Below are positions 54,620 to 63,260 of a stretch of DNA of 64,000 nucleotides, piece by piece. Within the stretch, counting starts at the first letter, position 1. Each line of letters opens with the position of its first letter. The stretch spans positions 1-64,000 of the forward strand of contig DEWE01000008.1 in NCBI GenBank assembly GCA_002363125.1, written 5' to 3'. Made by a program: the position numbers and the translations under genes. Source of the DNA: Candidatus Saccharibacteria bacterium UBA3218. Its GTDB lineage: Bacteria; Patescibacteriota; Saccharimonadia; Saccharimonadales; Saccharimonadaceae. The notes below the pieces were generated by a model that saw only the letters and a program-made list of their open reading frames with translations, ran no database searches and was not told the origin of the DNA.

Positions 54620-56833
54620 TTAATCTTTTATTTCTGTAAATAACCACTTCTGATTTGATCCACTATGGTTTCCATATATTATCACTGGAGCTAAACTATC
54701 TATCCTGCCGCTATCTACATCTAATACTTTTTTTGAACAAGCAGAAGTAATTTGATAATAACCGTCCATCGTTCTCTCCAAATACCATCTCTGATTACAC
54801 CCGCCATTATATTGCCATAAAATAACCCGCGAGCCATTATCGACTCCACCATTATAAACATCCAAGTACAGATTTGACTCAGGATTATAGATAAAATATC
54901 CTGAATCAATACCCGACTTTTTAAACTTAAAAGTTTGGTTTGCGTTATTCATTATTTTCTTTTTATACATAATTAACTCGCCGTATTTTAAATTTTTATT
55001 TACTCCGCCGCTTACATCTAAAACCATATTTCTATCTTCGCTCACCGCTATAGTATAAGTATTTTTTTCTAAATCTACTTTTTCTTCAGATATAGGTTCA
55101 AAATTCCACTTTTGATTTTTACTTCCTTGTCTATTATAAATAATTAAGCTTTGTCCAACCACTGCATTATTTTTTGGCACATCCAAAGCTTTACCAGTAC
55201 AAGCGGAAACTATTTCATAGTCACCCTCTATTTTTTTAATCATCCAACGCTGGTTACATCCACCATTTTCTCTCCATACTATCACTTTTGTTCCGTTTTC
55301 AACATTACCGTTATAAACATCCAGCAATAAGCCTGTTGAGTGATTTTTAATTTTATAAAATCCAGTCTCACTGTCGTATTCAACATCAAAAAGCTGATTA
55401 GCAATTGTCCCATTGGGTGATTTTTTATTCCATAAATTTATTTCGCCACTCTCCATACCTCTGACTACACCTCCTTTTATATCAATAGCCATTTTATCAG
55501 ATAAAACCGTAAGAATTTGGTATGTACCATCCTCCAACTCATGTGTTTCGGGGCTAACTTCGAAAAATTTCCAAACCCCATCATTGTCCACTGCGGAATT
55601 ACGAATCCCAATCTCATTTTCAGATAACGATACTAGGCTCTTACCATCGCAAGCAGATACTAACATATAATAGCCTAATTTATTTTCCCTTTTAATATTC
55701 CACTTTTGTCCACAGTCACCATTCTTTTTATTAATTACAAGTGAGCCATTTTCCAGATCTAAATATAACCCAGAATCCTCATTATAAATCATATAGTACC
55801 CCGATGCATCATTATATTTCACCATAAAAGTTTGATTACTGGCACTATTCTCTTTCGTCTGATATAAAATAACCCTTTCAGAATTCATCTCCGATCTTAT
55901 TCCGCCATAAATATCAAACGACCTATTGTTATATTTTTTAGAAGTTATTTGATATTTTCCATCTGGTATTGTTCTGCCTAACTTCTCTATATATTCACTC
56001 GTTATCCCCCCAAACCAATCCTCAAAATACAAATAAAAATTCCTATTCCCGTACGCTCCACAATGCGCCGTCCCATAACCGGCTGCAAGAGCCCCTGCAT
56101 TTGGCTGATATGGTGTATAACGATACAGGGCCGACGTCGCGAGTGATCGGATATTTACCACACCCCCTCCACAATCCGCATCCGGATTATATTGTATATA
56201 GTTATTACCTAGTGGATAGTTTGTCCACCCGCCATCTAGCACCGTGCGGAATAACGCCGCCGCCTTCCTTACCTGATTTTTAAATCCATAATATTGCGAA
56301 GAACACGGCGCTGTGTCCGGGCACCCATATCCCGTTGCAGTCTTGTATTGTCGATCATTTGGCCAAGAATCCGTAATTAAACCTTGCTCTTTTTGCAATA
56401 AAACAATCAAAACCTGTGGATTTATTTTATAATCCTGCGCCGCCTGCCATATAATATGTGCTGCAGAAGCACCACCTGGAGCGCTATCACCATAAGCTGT
56501 CCCATCGCCAAAAGTCTCATCCGCCAAACACACAAAATGACCATCTTTAATGTGATAAGAATAATTTGTATAATAACTTGCCAAATAAGTCCGCGTATCA
56601 TTACAATTCCCTTTTTGCTTCAAAAAGTTCTGTATCTCCGCTTCACTCATCGAGTTATAATTACTCATCTGATAATCTGAAATAATATACCCTGGGTCAA
56701 ACCCAGCCAAACTCGCCGCTTCGGTGTCTTCGCTACCCTTAAATTTTTGCGTCAAAAAGGTAAACAAAAATACCGCTACAAACGCCCCCAGAATAACAAA
56801 CAAAATTCTCTTATCTCTCCTGCGTCTGCTCAT
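54620..56833 (-). CDS. membrane-anchored protein with lysozyme-like domain and three ricin-type lectin domains
   Basis: A 737-residue surface protein. One N-terminal membrane helix (about 8-28) follows a basic start. Residues about 45-285 resemble a lysozyme-like fold (IIWQAAQDYKINPQVLIVLLQKEQGLI, with a candidate catalytic Glu) and carry several cysteines. Three ricin B-type beta-trefoils follow (about 295-430, 435-585, 590-737), with at least eight Q-x-W-like motifs (for example CGQKW, CNQRW, NQKW). It probably binds and perhaps cuts host or own wall glycans. It is preceded by its coupled partner gene (ATGA overlap). Confidence 0.85.
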   Translation of the reverse strand: MSRRRRDKRILFVILGAFVAVFLFTFLTQKFKGSEDTEAASLAGFDPGYIISDYQMSNYNSMSEAEIQNFLKQKGNCNDTRTYLASYYTNYSYHIKDGHFVCLADETFGDGTAYGDSAPGGASAAHIIWQAAQDYKINPQVLIVLLQKEQGLITDSWPNDRQYKTATGYGCPDTAPCSSQYYGFKNQVRKAAALFRTVLDGGWTNYPLGNNYIQYNPDADCGGGVVNIRSLATSALYRYTPYQPNAGALAAGYGTAHCGAYGNRNFYLYFEDWFGGITSEYIEKLGRTIPDGKYQITSKKYNNRSFDIYGGIRSEMNSERVILYQTKENSASNQTFMVKYNDASGYYMIYNEDSGLYLDLENGSLVINKKNGDCGQKWNIKRENKLGYYMLVSACDGKSLVSLSENEIGIRNSAVDNDGVWKFFEVSPETHELEDGTYQILTVLSDKMAIDIKGGVVRGMESGEINLWNKKSPNGTIANQLFDVEYDSETGFYKIKNHSTGLLLDVYNGNVENGTKVIVWRENGGCNQRWMIKKIEGDYEIVSACTGKALDVPKNNAVVGQSLIIYNRQGSKNQKWNFEPISEEKVDLEKNTYTIAVSEDRNMVLDVSGGVNKNLKYGELIMYKKKIMNNANQTFKFKKSGIDSGYFIYNPESNLYLDVYNGGVDNGSRVILWQYNGGCNQRWYLERTMDGYYQITSACSKKVLDVDSGRIDSLAPVIIYGNHSGSNQKWLFTEIKD

Positions 56834-57372
56834 ATACTTACCTCCCCATTTATAGTCCCAGTTTTACCACCAGCGTTTAATTTAATCATAATTTGATAAT
56901 TTCCTTTGCCCAATTCATTTACCAGCACATCAAACCCTTCACAGGTTGCCGTCGTTACCGAATTAATATTAGCAGAAGCACTATATTTTACTCCACCTTG
57001 GATCAAGCTTAATTCACAACTCCCACCCTCCAAAAACTGATCAATGTTCACTCTTATCATTAATTTTTCACCAACCACATCCGCATAGGTAATCACGCCA
57101 GTTAATTCATCTAACTCATTTGGGTCTTCACCATCATATTGCACAACTGGCTCTTTTTCTTCCACGATCATATCTCCAGTAGAGCCTTTGCCTCCTTTAT
57201 CTTCTTCGGGCACGACCTCTTCTATCATTTCACTACTTTCATCCTCCTTCTCCTCGGCTCTAAAATATCCATCCCACACAAAATACCCCACCACTCCAGC
57301 CATAACGAGAAGCGTCAAAAACAATATCAAAAATAATTTTTTTCTATTTTTTCTCCTACGTTTTTGTGCCAT
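56830..57372 (-). CDS. membrane-anchored protein of unknown function
   Basis: About 180 residues. A basic start (MAQKRRRKNRKK) precedes one membrane helix (about 14-33), then an acidic linker (EEKEDESSEMIEEVVPEED) and an outer beta-rich domain of about 90 residues with two cysteines (GGSCELSLI, TATCEGFDV). ATG 57372 is preferred over GTG 57378 because GGAG lies 10 nt before it. It overlaps the lectin gene by 4 nt, so the two products probably act together at the surface. Family unknown. Confidence 0.75.
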   Translation of the reverse strand: MAQKRRRKNRKKLFLILFLTLLVMAGVVGYFVWDGYFRAEEKEDESSEMIEEVVPEEDKGGKGSTGDMIVEEKEPVVQYDGEDPNELDELTGVITYADVVGEKLMIRVNIDQFLEGGSCELSLIQGGVKYSASANINSVTTATCEGFDVLVNELGKGNYQIMIKLNAGGKTGTINGEVSI

Positions 57373-57413
57373 AATCACAGTACTCCAATTTAATTATAAG
57401 CACTTTAAACAGA

Positions 57414-57740
57414 TTATTCAAGGTTTAACTCTAATATTTCTGCCGCTTTTTCTAGTACCTTTTTCTCTTCTTCAGTACACCCCACCATTCTCGCCTTAAA
57501 CAAATCTACTGTCTCTTCGTGTTTATAATCCAAAACTTCCAATGATCTGGCCGCGCCAGGCACTTTCTTTAATACCCCCTTAGAAACCAAATTATCTATA
57601 TGTTCAGCCACTGCCGACACCGATGATAATCCAAGCCCAGACATAATCTCCCGGTAAGACGGCGAATAACCATTCTCCTCTGTAAAATCCTGCAAAAAAT
57701 TCAAAACCGCTAATTGTTTTTTTGTAAGTTTTATAGCCAT
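57414..57740 (-). CDS. LexA-like DNA-binding protein without protease domain
   Basis: About 108 residues. Residues 3-68 closely resemble the LexA winged-helix DNA-binding domain (LTKKQLAVLNFLQDFTEENGYSPSYREIMSGLGLSSVSAVAEHIDNL). The S24 autoproteolytic domain of LexA is missing; a 40-residue helical tail follows. RecA-driven self-cleavage is therefore impossible, so regulation must differ from the SOS paradigm. ATG 57740 is used because the longer frame to 57824 crosses the divergent promoter. TATAAT ends 9 nt upstream. It diverges from the LCP gene and may control it. Confidence 0.85.
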   Translation of the reverse strand: MAIKLTKKQLAVLNFLQDFTEENGYSPSYREIMSGLGLSSVSAVAEHIDNLVSKGVLKKVPGAARSLEVLDYKHEETVDLFKARMVGCTEEEKKVLEKAAEILELNLE

Positions 57741-57742
57741 TA

Positions 57743-57755
57743 TGCTATAATTATA
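57743..57755. promoter_or_regulatory. overlapping divergent -10 boxes
   Basis: TATAATTATA at 57746-57755 is symmetric: TATAAT on the plus strand (57746-57751, preceded by TGC) and on the minus strand (57750-57755) share two bases. They end 8 nt and 9 nt from the start codons of the LCP and LexA-like genes, so one polymerase excludes the other. Confidence 0.75.
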
Positions 57756-57759
57756 AACA

Positions 57760-59418
57760 ATGGAAAAAAATAAATCAATTGATGGGCTTTCCTCTCGTCG
57801 CTCTAAAAAAGCGACAAATACCAATACAAAAAAAACTTTCCCTCAGAAAAAGCCCGCGAAAACCACTAAGTCAACCAAAATCACCGTAGAAGAGCCCACA
57901 AATAAAGATGTGCCAACCGATAAAATAATAGCCGAAGAGTCTTCGGTCAAAGTGTCTTCAAAACTAGCCGTCGACGCCAACGAAGATTTTCTTAAGCCCA
58001 CTCAAGTCTTTGATTTTGACGAAAAAAGTGGCGACCTTATAGCTGCAAAAGATATCGATAAGAAAAAGAACAAAAAAGAAAAGAAAGAAAAAAAACAGAA
58101 AAAACCAATGTCGAAAAAACGCAAAATCATCACCTGGACGGCGTTAATTATTGTTTTTATATTAATAGGTGGAGTAATTTGGTTTATTATTTGGGGTAAT
58201 GATATTATTGCAAAAATTACTGGCGGACAAGGCAACGTACTTGATCTCGTCAAATTTATTGAACCCACTTATGAACCATTAAAAACCGACGCTAACGGTC
58301 GCACCAATATTCTGGCTTTCGGTACTAGCGGCTACAACATGGAAGGCGACGAAGGCGATGGTATCCATGATGGTGCACAACTTACGGATTCTATTATGGC
58401 AATAAGCCTAGATCAAGAAACTGGTGACGTAGCCATGTTGTCCCTTCCTCGCGATCTCAAAGCCTCCCCTACCTGTACAGCCACTGGCAAAATCAACGAA
58501 GTCTACTGGTGTAATAATATGCATGGTGAAGATGAAGCTGCCGGGGCCACTGCCCTCATGACTGAAGTTGGCGATATATTAGGATTAGATTTTCAGTATT
58601 ATGCCCATTTAAACTGGGGATCATTAGTGCAGATTGTCAATATTTTGGATGGTATTAATATAACCCTAGACGAGGATATAAGTGATTATTACTATACCGA
58701 AGCCGTCTTTGAAGCTGGAGTAACCTACACAATAAACGGTGAAGAAGCCCTTGGCCTAGCTCGTGCTCGTCATGGTACTACCAGCGGAGATTTCTCCCGT
58801 GGCGCTTCTCAACAAAAAATCTTAATTGGTATTAAAGAAAAAATCCTCGAAAAAGACTTTTCTATTTCAGATTTATTAAACCTCGCCACTACACTTGGCG
58901 ACAATCTTCGTACTAATTTCTCAGTTGATGAACTAAAAACCTTTGCACATCTTGCCTCTACTTTAGATTTTGACAGTATGCGTCAAGTCTCTCTTATCGA
59001 ACCAGAACGCCTCGTGACTACCGGCAATATAAATGGTATTTCTTACGTCTTACCGTCTGCTGGTGTTGGCAACTACGGCGATATTCAAGAATATGTCGCC
59101 AGGATGTTCTCTAGTGATCCACGTATCTACGAAGATTATACTATTCTAGTGCTAAACGCTACTGAAACATCTGGCCTAGCCTCCGCCGAAGAAACAAAAT
59201 TAGAAGAAGATGGTTACTACAATATCTATATAGACGACGCCCCAGAAAGCGAGTACGAAGAAGGATATACCTTATACACTCTTACAAACAATGCTCCGGG
59301 TGTCCAAAAACTCCTTTCCGAAAAATACAACACCACCGCAAAACCTCTCGAAGACCTCCCCACCAACATTCCTACAGACTACGACTTCATATTAATAATC
59401 AACACCTCAGCAGAATAG
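57760..59418 (+). CDS. LytR-CpsA-Psr (LCP) family cell-wall glycopolymer ligase
   Basis: A 552-residue protein. Residues 1-120 are cytoplasmic and charged, with a run of Lys/Glu before one membrane helix (about 125-150). The LCP domain (about 180-370) shows NILAFGTSGYNMEG, DSIMAISLDQETGDVAMLSLPRDL and a conserved Arg-rich motif ALGLARARHGTTSGDFSRGASQQKIL. The C-terminal region (about 460-552) resembles LytR_C. LCP enzymes attach glycopolymers to peptidoglycan, which fits the rhamnose-rich locus upstream. Promoter TGCTATAAT ends 8 nt before ATG; its last codons lie in a large inverted repeat. Confidence 0.92.
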   Translation: MEKNKSIDGLSSRRSKKATNTNTKKTFPQKKPAKTTKSTKITVEEPTNKDVPTDKIIAEESSVKVSSKLAVDANEDFLKPTQVFDFDEKSGDLIAAKDIDKKKNKKEKKEKKQKKPMSKKRKIITWTALIIVFILIGGVIWFIIWGNDIIAKITGGQGNVLDLVKFIEPTYEPLKTDANGRTNILAFGTSGYNMEGDEGDGIHDGAQLTDSIMAISLDQETGDVAMLSLPRDLKASPTCTATGKINEVYWCNNMHGEDEAAGATALMTEVGDILGLDFQYYAHLNWGSLVQIVNILDGINITLDEDISDYYYTEAVFEAGVTYTINGEEALGLARARHGTTSGDFSRGASQQKILIGIKEKILEKDFSISDLLNLATTLGDNLRTNFSVDELKTFAHLASTLDFDSMRQVSLIEPERLVTTGNINGISYVLPSAGVGNYGDIQEYVARMFSSDPRIYEDYTILVLNATETSGLASAEETKLEEDGYYNIYIDDAPESEYEEGYTLYTLTNNAPGVQKLLSEKYNTTAKPLEDLPTNIPTDYDFILIINTSAE

Positions 59419-59574
59419 TTTTATAGCAGCGGGACTTGTTTGTTGTAATTTTAGCAACATAGGTCAAGAAAAATCTCCTTATTTTTGGGAGATTTTTCGT
59501 TGCTAAGTTGACAAAATTACAACAAACAAATCTGGCCTAAATCTATTATGCTGCTATAAAACTATTCTGCTGAG
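59406..59574. terminator. nested inverted repeat and bidirectional terminator
   Basis: Three stems are nested. The outer arms (59406-59430 and 59550-59574) match perfectly over 25 bp. Inner arms (59436-59452 and 59513-59529) match over 17 bp. The core is AAAAATCTCC-N8-GGAGATTTTT (59469-59497), a terminator with T runs on both strands. The outer arms include the stop codons of both convergent genes, which therefore both end in Ser-Ala-Glu. The whole unit is about 169 bp. Confidence 0.9.
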
Positions 59575-60026
59575 ACCTTGCTGATTATTAGCTTTCGTTC
59601 TCTCCCTTCCCCCTCAGAATGAGTCTCTATATCTGAATAATCACCGGCTAACTTGTGTACCACGCGCCTATCAGCCGCATTAAGGTTTATTTCCATTGGC
59701 TCACCAGTGCGACGTACTTTTGCAATCCATCCTTCTGCCTTTTCAGCAATCCTATCAGCCCTCTGACGCTTATAATTAGCCACATCCACATTTACTCTCG
59801 TTACTTCAGCCTCTTTTGATACTAAAGCCATCGAAACTATATGCTGAAGAGCCCTTAAATTATCTGCATTCTTACCAATTAAAAGTGAGTTAAGTGAAGT
59901 AGACGGCACAGAAAGCTGTATTACCTCATCATCAATCGTAGAATTCACGGCCACATTTATACCAAAGAAACTCAGCAGATCCTCCAGATATCTTGCTGCA
60001 AATCTAATTGATTCGTCTTTATTCAT
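59562..60026 (-). CDS. khpB: KH-R3H RNA-binding protein (KhpB/Jag-like)
   Basis: A 154-residue protein with a KH domain (about 10-80; LIGKNADNLRALQHI) and an R3H domain (about 85-150; LNAADRRVVHKLAGDYSDIETHSEGEGRERKLIISK). KhpB binds RNA and controls cell elongation in streptococci. The usual N-terminal Jag domain is absent, so the protein starts directly at the KH fold. It follows yidC by 3 nt, the standard position near the origin. The last codons lie in the outer arm of the 59406-59574 inverted repeat. Confidence 0.92.
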   Translation of the reverse strand: MNKDESIRFAARYLEDLLSFFGINVAVNSTIDDEVIQLSVPSTSLNSLLIGKNADNLRALQHIVSMALVSKEAEVTRVNVDVANYKRQRADRIAEKAEGWIAKVRRTGEPMEINLNAADRRVVHKLAGDYSDIETHSEGEGRERKLIISKVSAE

Positions 60027-60029
60027 ATT

Positions 60030-61142
60030 TTATCTCCTTTTCTTTTTAATATCTTTCGCGGAGATTCTTGTAATTTTTGTTCCTGTTTTTTTATTTTCGA
60101 CCACTTCGGCCTCTTTTATATTTCTAAGCTCTTTTAAGACTGCTCTATCAGTTGTTGCATCAATTTCCGCATCAACTTTCTTTAACACTATTTTTTGTTG
60201 CAATATCGTAATGATGTTACTGAGGAAATAATAAAACGCCAATGCGCCATTAAGATTAAACATAATAATAAACATCATAATTGGCATCATTGCAGACATC
60301 TGTCCAGTCGTCATACTACTAATTTCAGACTCGTCAATCTCCTTACCTTCTTTTGCCTCTCTCAAAATGTCACGGAATTTTTTCTTCTTTTCAGATTTAC
60401 CGGAAGGCATCTGCTGTTTTGTGGCCCAATATTGCACCACCGAAGCCATCACTGCACATACCAATATAAACAATGCGCTCCAGGAAAACTTTCCCATCAA
60501 GGCATCACTAGCTTTCACATTAAGATTAATCACTCCAAATAGTTGTGGCTGAAAATCATAGAGCGCCTGTTTTTCCTCAACACTCATTTCTGTATCGCTA
60601 TAATGTTCTAGATACTTTGCTTGTTTTTCTTCTAAAATCTTAATTTCAGACCCCTCGTATGCCACAATACCATATGCACGATTCATTAGATTATCTTGTG
60701 GTAAAGGCGTTGCAATTACTCTAATTGCTGAAAAAATTGCAATAAATATCGGGAGCTGGATAATTAATGTCACAATCGAAGCAAATGGCTTTACATTGTA
60801 TCTCTTATAAAGATCCATGGTTTGTAAAGATTCCAATTGTTTATTCCCTTTGCAATTTTTCTTAATCTGAGTTAATTCCGGCTGAATCTTCCTAATCAAT
60901 TTTGTTTGATTAAGCTGCCTCTTAGTTAACGGGAACATCAAAAGTTTTACTAAAACCGTAAAAATGATAATCGCCAAACCAAAATCATGCACCAAATTAA
61001 ATATTACAAACAATATATTTACAATTGGTCTCACCACGATTAAATCAATCAAATTAAATGGACTACCAGTAATGATCGATCCAATTACAAATAAAATAAA
61101 TATCCCCCAATAGATATACTTTTTCACACTCTTTTTGTCCAT
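60030..61142 (-). CDS. yidC: YidC/Oxa1 membrane protein insertase
   Basis: A 370-residue insertase with five to six membrane helices. Core helices include FGLAIIIFTVLVKLLMFPLTKRQLNQTK, typical of YidC, and the conserved Arg lies in the first part. It lacks the large periplasmic domain of Gram-negative YidC and no lipoprotein Cys motif is obvious. A charged region near 175-205 is inserted between helices, and the C-terminus is basic (KKKRR), as for ribosome binding. It follows rnpA by one base. Confidence 0.95.
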   Translation of the reverse strand: MDKKSVKKYIYWGIFILFVIGSIITGSPFNLIDLIVVRPIVNILFVIFNLVHDFGLAIIIFTVLVKLLMFPLTKRQLNQTKLIRKIQPELTQIKKNCKGNKQLESLQTMDLYKRYNVKPFASIVTLIIQLPIFIAIFSAIRVIATPLPQDNLMNRAYGIVAYEGSEIKILEEKQAKYLEHYSDTEMSVEEKQALYDFQPQLFGVINLNVKASDALMGKFSWSALFILVCAVMASVVQYWATKQQMPSGKSEKKKKFRDILREAKEGKEIDESEISSMTTGQMSAMMPIMMFIIMFNLNGALAFYYFLSNIITILQQKIVLKKVDAEIDATTDRAVLKELRNIKEAEVVENKKTGTKITRISAKDIKKKRR

Positions 61143-61143
61143 T

Positions 61144-61494
61144 CTACTTATTATAACACACCTTGGCCTCAGCTACCAACTCACCCAACATCTTCTCTAA
61201 TTCACTAAATGGTAGCTTCATTAAATCTTTTGAATACACTACAAAAATATAATCATATTTTTTTGGTATATTCTCAAAATTAATCCTTAGAGCCTCATAA
61301 ATTCTTCGCCTAATCCGATTTCTCCCCACTGCAGTTTTCTCAACCTTCTTAGACACTACTACGGCTAAGCGTGTAAAACCTTTCGTATTCTCAGCAAAAA
61401 CCAAAGACATCTTCGGTTTACGAATCGTCTTCCCTTTTTGATAAACATATCTCACTCCACCTCGTGAGTGAAAACGATATTTTTTGCTAAGCAT
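61144..61494 (-). CDS. rnpA: ribonuclease P protein component
   Basis: A 116-residue basic protein that assists the RNase P RNA in tRNA 5' processing. The family motif is seen as RLAVVVSKKVEKTAVGRNRIRRRIYEALR. It lies downstream of rpmH, as in most bacteria. The minus-strand box TGATATAAT (61504-61512) ends 9 nt before ATG, so it may be transcribed from its own leaderless promoter in addition to rpmH read-through. Confidence 0.95.
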   Translation of the reverse strand: MLSKKYRFHSRGGVRYVYQKGKTIRKPKMSLVFAENTKGFTRLAVVVSKKVEKTAVGRNRIRRRIYEALRINFENIPKKYDYIFVVYSKDLMKLPFSELEKMLGELVAEAKVCYNK

Positions 61495-61503
61495 AATATA
61501 TAT

Positions 61504-61534
61504 ATTATATCAAATAAGCCCCGGAGGGCTTATT
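61504..61534 (-). promoter_or_regulatory. rnpA promoter and rpmH-rnpA hairpin
   Basis: AATAAGCCC-CGGA-GGGCTTATT (61513-61534) forms a 9-bp stem directly after rpmH, and TGATATAAT (61504-61512) follows on the minus strand. The hairpin may attenuate transcription before rnpA restarts it. Confidence 0.6.
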
Positions 61535-61537
61535 AAG

Positions 61538-61675
61538 TTAAGCAGTTAATCTTGCACGACCTTTGAGTCTACGACGGGCTAAAACCTTGCGTCCATTTTT
61601 TGTAGCATTTCTTTTCATAAAACCATGCTCAACTTTGCGTTGCCTTTTATGTGGCTGATATGTACGTTTTGGCAT
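61538..61675 (-). CDS. rpmH: 50S ribosomal protein L34
   Basis: A 45-residue ribosomal protein, too short for a 60-residue ORF cutoff. It starts [14 protein letters not shown] and contains [20 protein letters not shown], the L34 signature, ending in RARLTA. Highly basic as expected. It diverges from dnaA across the origin and heads the rpmH-rnpA-yidC-khpB operon. Confidence 0.97.
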   Translation of the reverse strand: MPKRTYQPHKRQRKVEHGFMKRNATKNGRKVLARRRLKGRARLTA

Positions 61676-61901
61676 ATTATTCCTTAAATTTTAATTTATT
61701 TCAAATTCTTTATATAGTATAACTCATTTTTCCACAATTTTCAAGAAGTTTTCCACACTATAAACAGATAATCGCATCTTCTTGTGGAAAAAACCTTATC
61801 TGTTAATTTAAAAATATATTATATAACATTTTTACCCTTAAAAACCTGTGGAAAACTTTTATTTCCGTGCTATAATACAACAAAAGGAGGCCCAAAATTC
61901 T
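61676..61901. other. likely replication origin region with DnaA boxes and dnaA promoter
   Basis: Four copies of the DnaA box TTTTCCACA occur: 61728-61736 and 61749-61757 on the plus strand, 61783-61791 and 61847-61855 on the minus strand. Very AT-rich tracts lie between them (around 61800-61835), suited to unwinding. The dnaA promoter is TGCTATAAT (61868-61876), so DnaA bound at the nearest box could repress its own gene. Confidence 0.8.
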
Positions 61902-63260
61902 ATGTATGATGTCTGGAAAAACGTACTTGCCGAAATCGAACAGCAAATATCCACTGCTAATTTTTCAACCTGGTTTCAAGATACCTCTCTTTTATCTACA
62001 GATAATGGAGAAATTAAAATCGGCGTCAAAAACTCCTTTTATGTTAAACAGCTTCGTAATCGTTATCTAGATATTATTAAAACCGCTCTTACTAATAATA
62101 ATATACCAATTACTAGCGTGGACTTCGAAGTTCAATCTAGCGCAAAATCAAAAGTTCGCCCCCGCGAAGTTGTTGCTAGTGATAATCTAGTAAAATCCCG
62201 TGTCAAAAAAATCAAAAACGACCTAGAAAACAACACATCAGACACTGGCTTAAATAGTAAATATACTTTAGATAATTTTGTCGTCGGATCAAATAACGAC
62301 CTAGCTGTTTCTGCCGCACGTAGTATTATAGATTCACCAGGCGACCGCTATAACCCATTTTTCCTATATGGTGGACCTGGTCTTGGTAAAACCCACCTCG
62401 TCCAAGCTATCGGTAATGAGTTATTAAAAAAGAACCCAAATCTTAAGATTTTCTACACCCCGATCTCGCATTTTTATTCAGATTTTATTGATGCAGTCAA
62501 ATTAGGTAAAGGTAAAGAATTTAATCATAAATTCCGTAAACTAGACGTCCTTATTATTGATGATTTTCAGTTTATCGTCGGTAAAGAAAAATCTCAAGAA
62601 GAATTCTTTAATATTTTTAATGATCTTTATCAATTAAATAAACAAATTATTGTCACTAGTGATCGTCTACCTTCACAAATTAAATCTGTAGACGAACGCC
62701 TCGCTTCTCGTCTTACCTGGGCTGGTGCTTTTGATCTTCAACTTCCAAAATTCGAAGATAAATGCGCTATTCTTCGTGCTAAAGCCGAAATTATGGGTGC
62801 CGAAATCGAACCGGAAGCTATCGAATATATCGCTGAAAACGTCAACACCAACATCCGTGATCTTGAAGGTGAATTTTCTACTATATTATTAATGTCTGAA
62901 GTTCGCGGCCTTACCCCTCTAGAGCTTATTGAAAATGGATCTATAAATGTCAATAAATCCTCCAAGCTTCGCCCAATATCCTCAAAACAAATCGTCGAAA
63001 AAGTCGCCAAATATTATAATTTACCAGTTAAGGAAATGTGTGGTAAATCTCGTGTCACTAATATTAAAACCGCTCGTCAAATCGCGATGTTCTTATTATC
63101 CAAAGAACTAAATTTAAGTACTAATAAAATCGCAAGTGAAGTTGGGGTAAAAGATCACACTACTGTAATGCATGGTGTTAAAAAGATCGAAAATGATCTT
63201 AAATTAAACTTCACTCTTCGTGATCAAATTGAAGAGATTAAGGAAAAAATCTATGGCTAA
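61902..63260 (+). CDS. dnaA: chromosomal replication initiator DnaA
   Basis: About 452 residues. Domain I (about 1-80) starts YDVWKNVLAEIEQQIS; the AAA+ domain has Walker A GPGLGKT at 158-164 and Walker B in LDVLIIDDFQ; the C-terminal HTH contains the DnaA signature KDHTTVMHGVKKI. ATG 61902 is used with AAAGGAGG 12 nt upstream; a longer frame from GTG 61848 overlaps a DnaA box and the promoter. Domain II is short. It diverges from rpmH and is followed by dnaN, the classical origin order. Confidence 0.97.
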   Translation: MYDVWKNVLAEIEQQISTANFSTWFQDTSLLSTDNGEIKIGVKNSFYVKQLRNRYLDIIKTALTNNNIPITSVDFEVQSSAKSKVRPREVVASDNLVKSRVKKIKNDLENNTSDTGLNSKYTLDNFVVGSNNDLAVSAARSIIDSPGDRYNPFFLYGGPGLGKTHLVQAIGNELLKKNPNLKIFYTPISHFYSDFIDAVKLGKGKEFNHKFRKLDVLIIDDFQFIVGKEKSQEEFFNIFNDLYQLNKQIIVTSDRLPSQIKSVDERLASRLTWAGAFDLQLPKFEDKCAILRAKAEIMGAEIEPEAIEYIAENVNTNIRDLEGEFSTILLMSEVRGLTPLELIENGSINVNKSSKLRPISSKQIVEKVAKYYNLPVKEMCGKSRVTNIKTARQIAMFLLSKELNLSTNKIASEVGVKDHTTVMHGVKKIENDLKLNFTLRDQIEEIKEKIYG

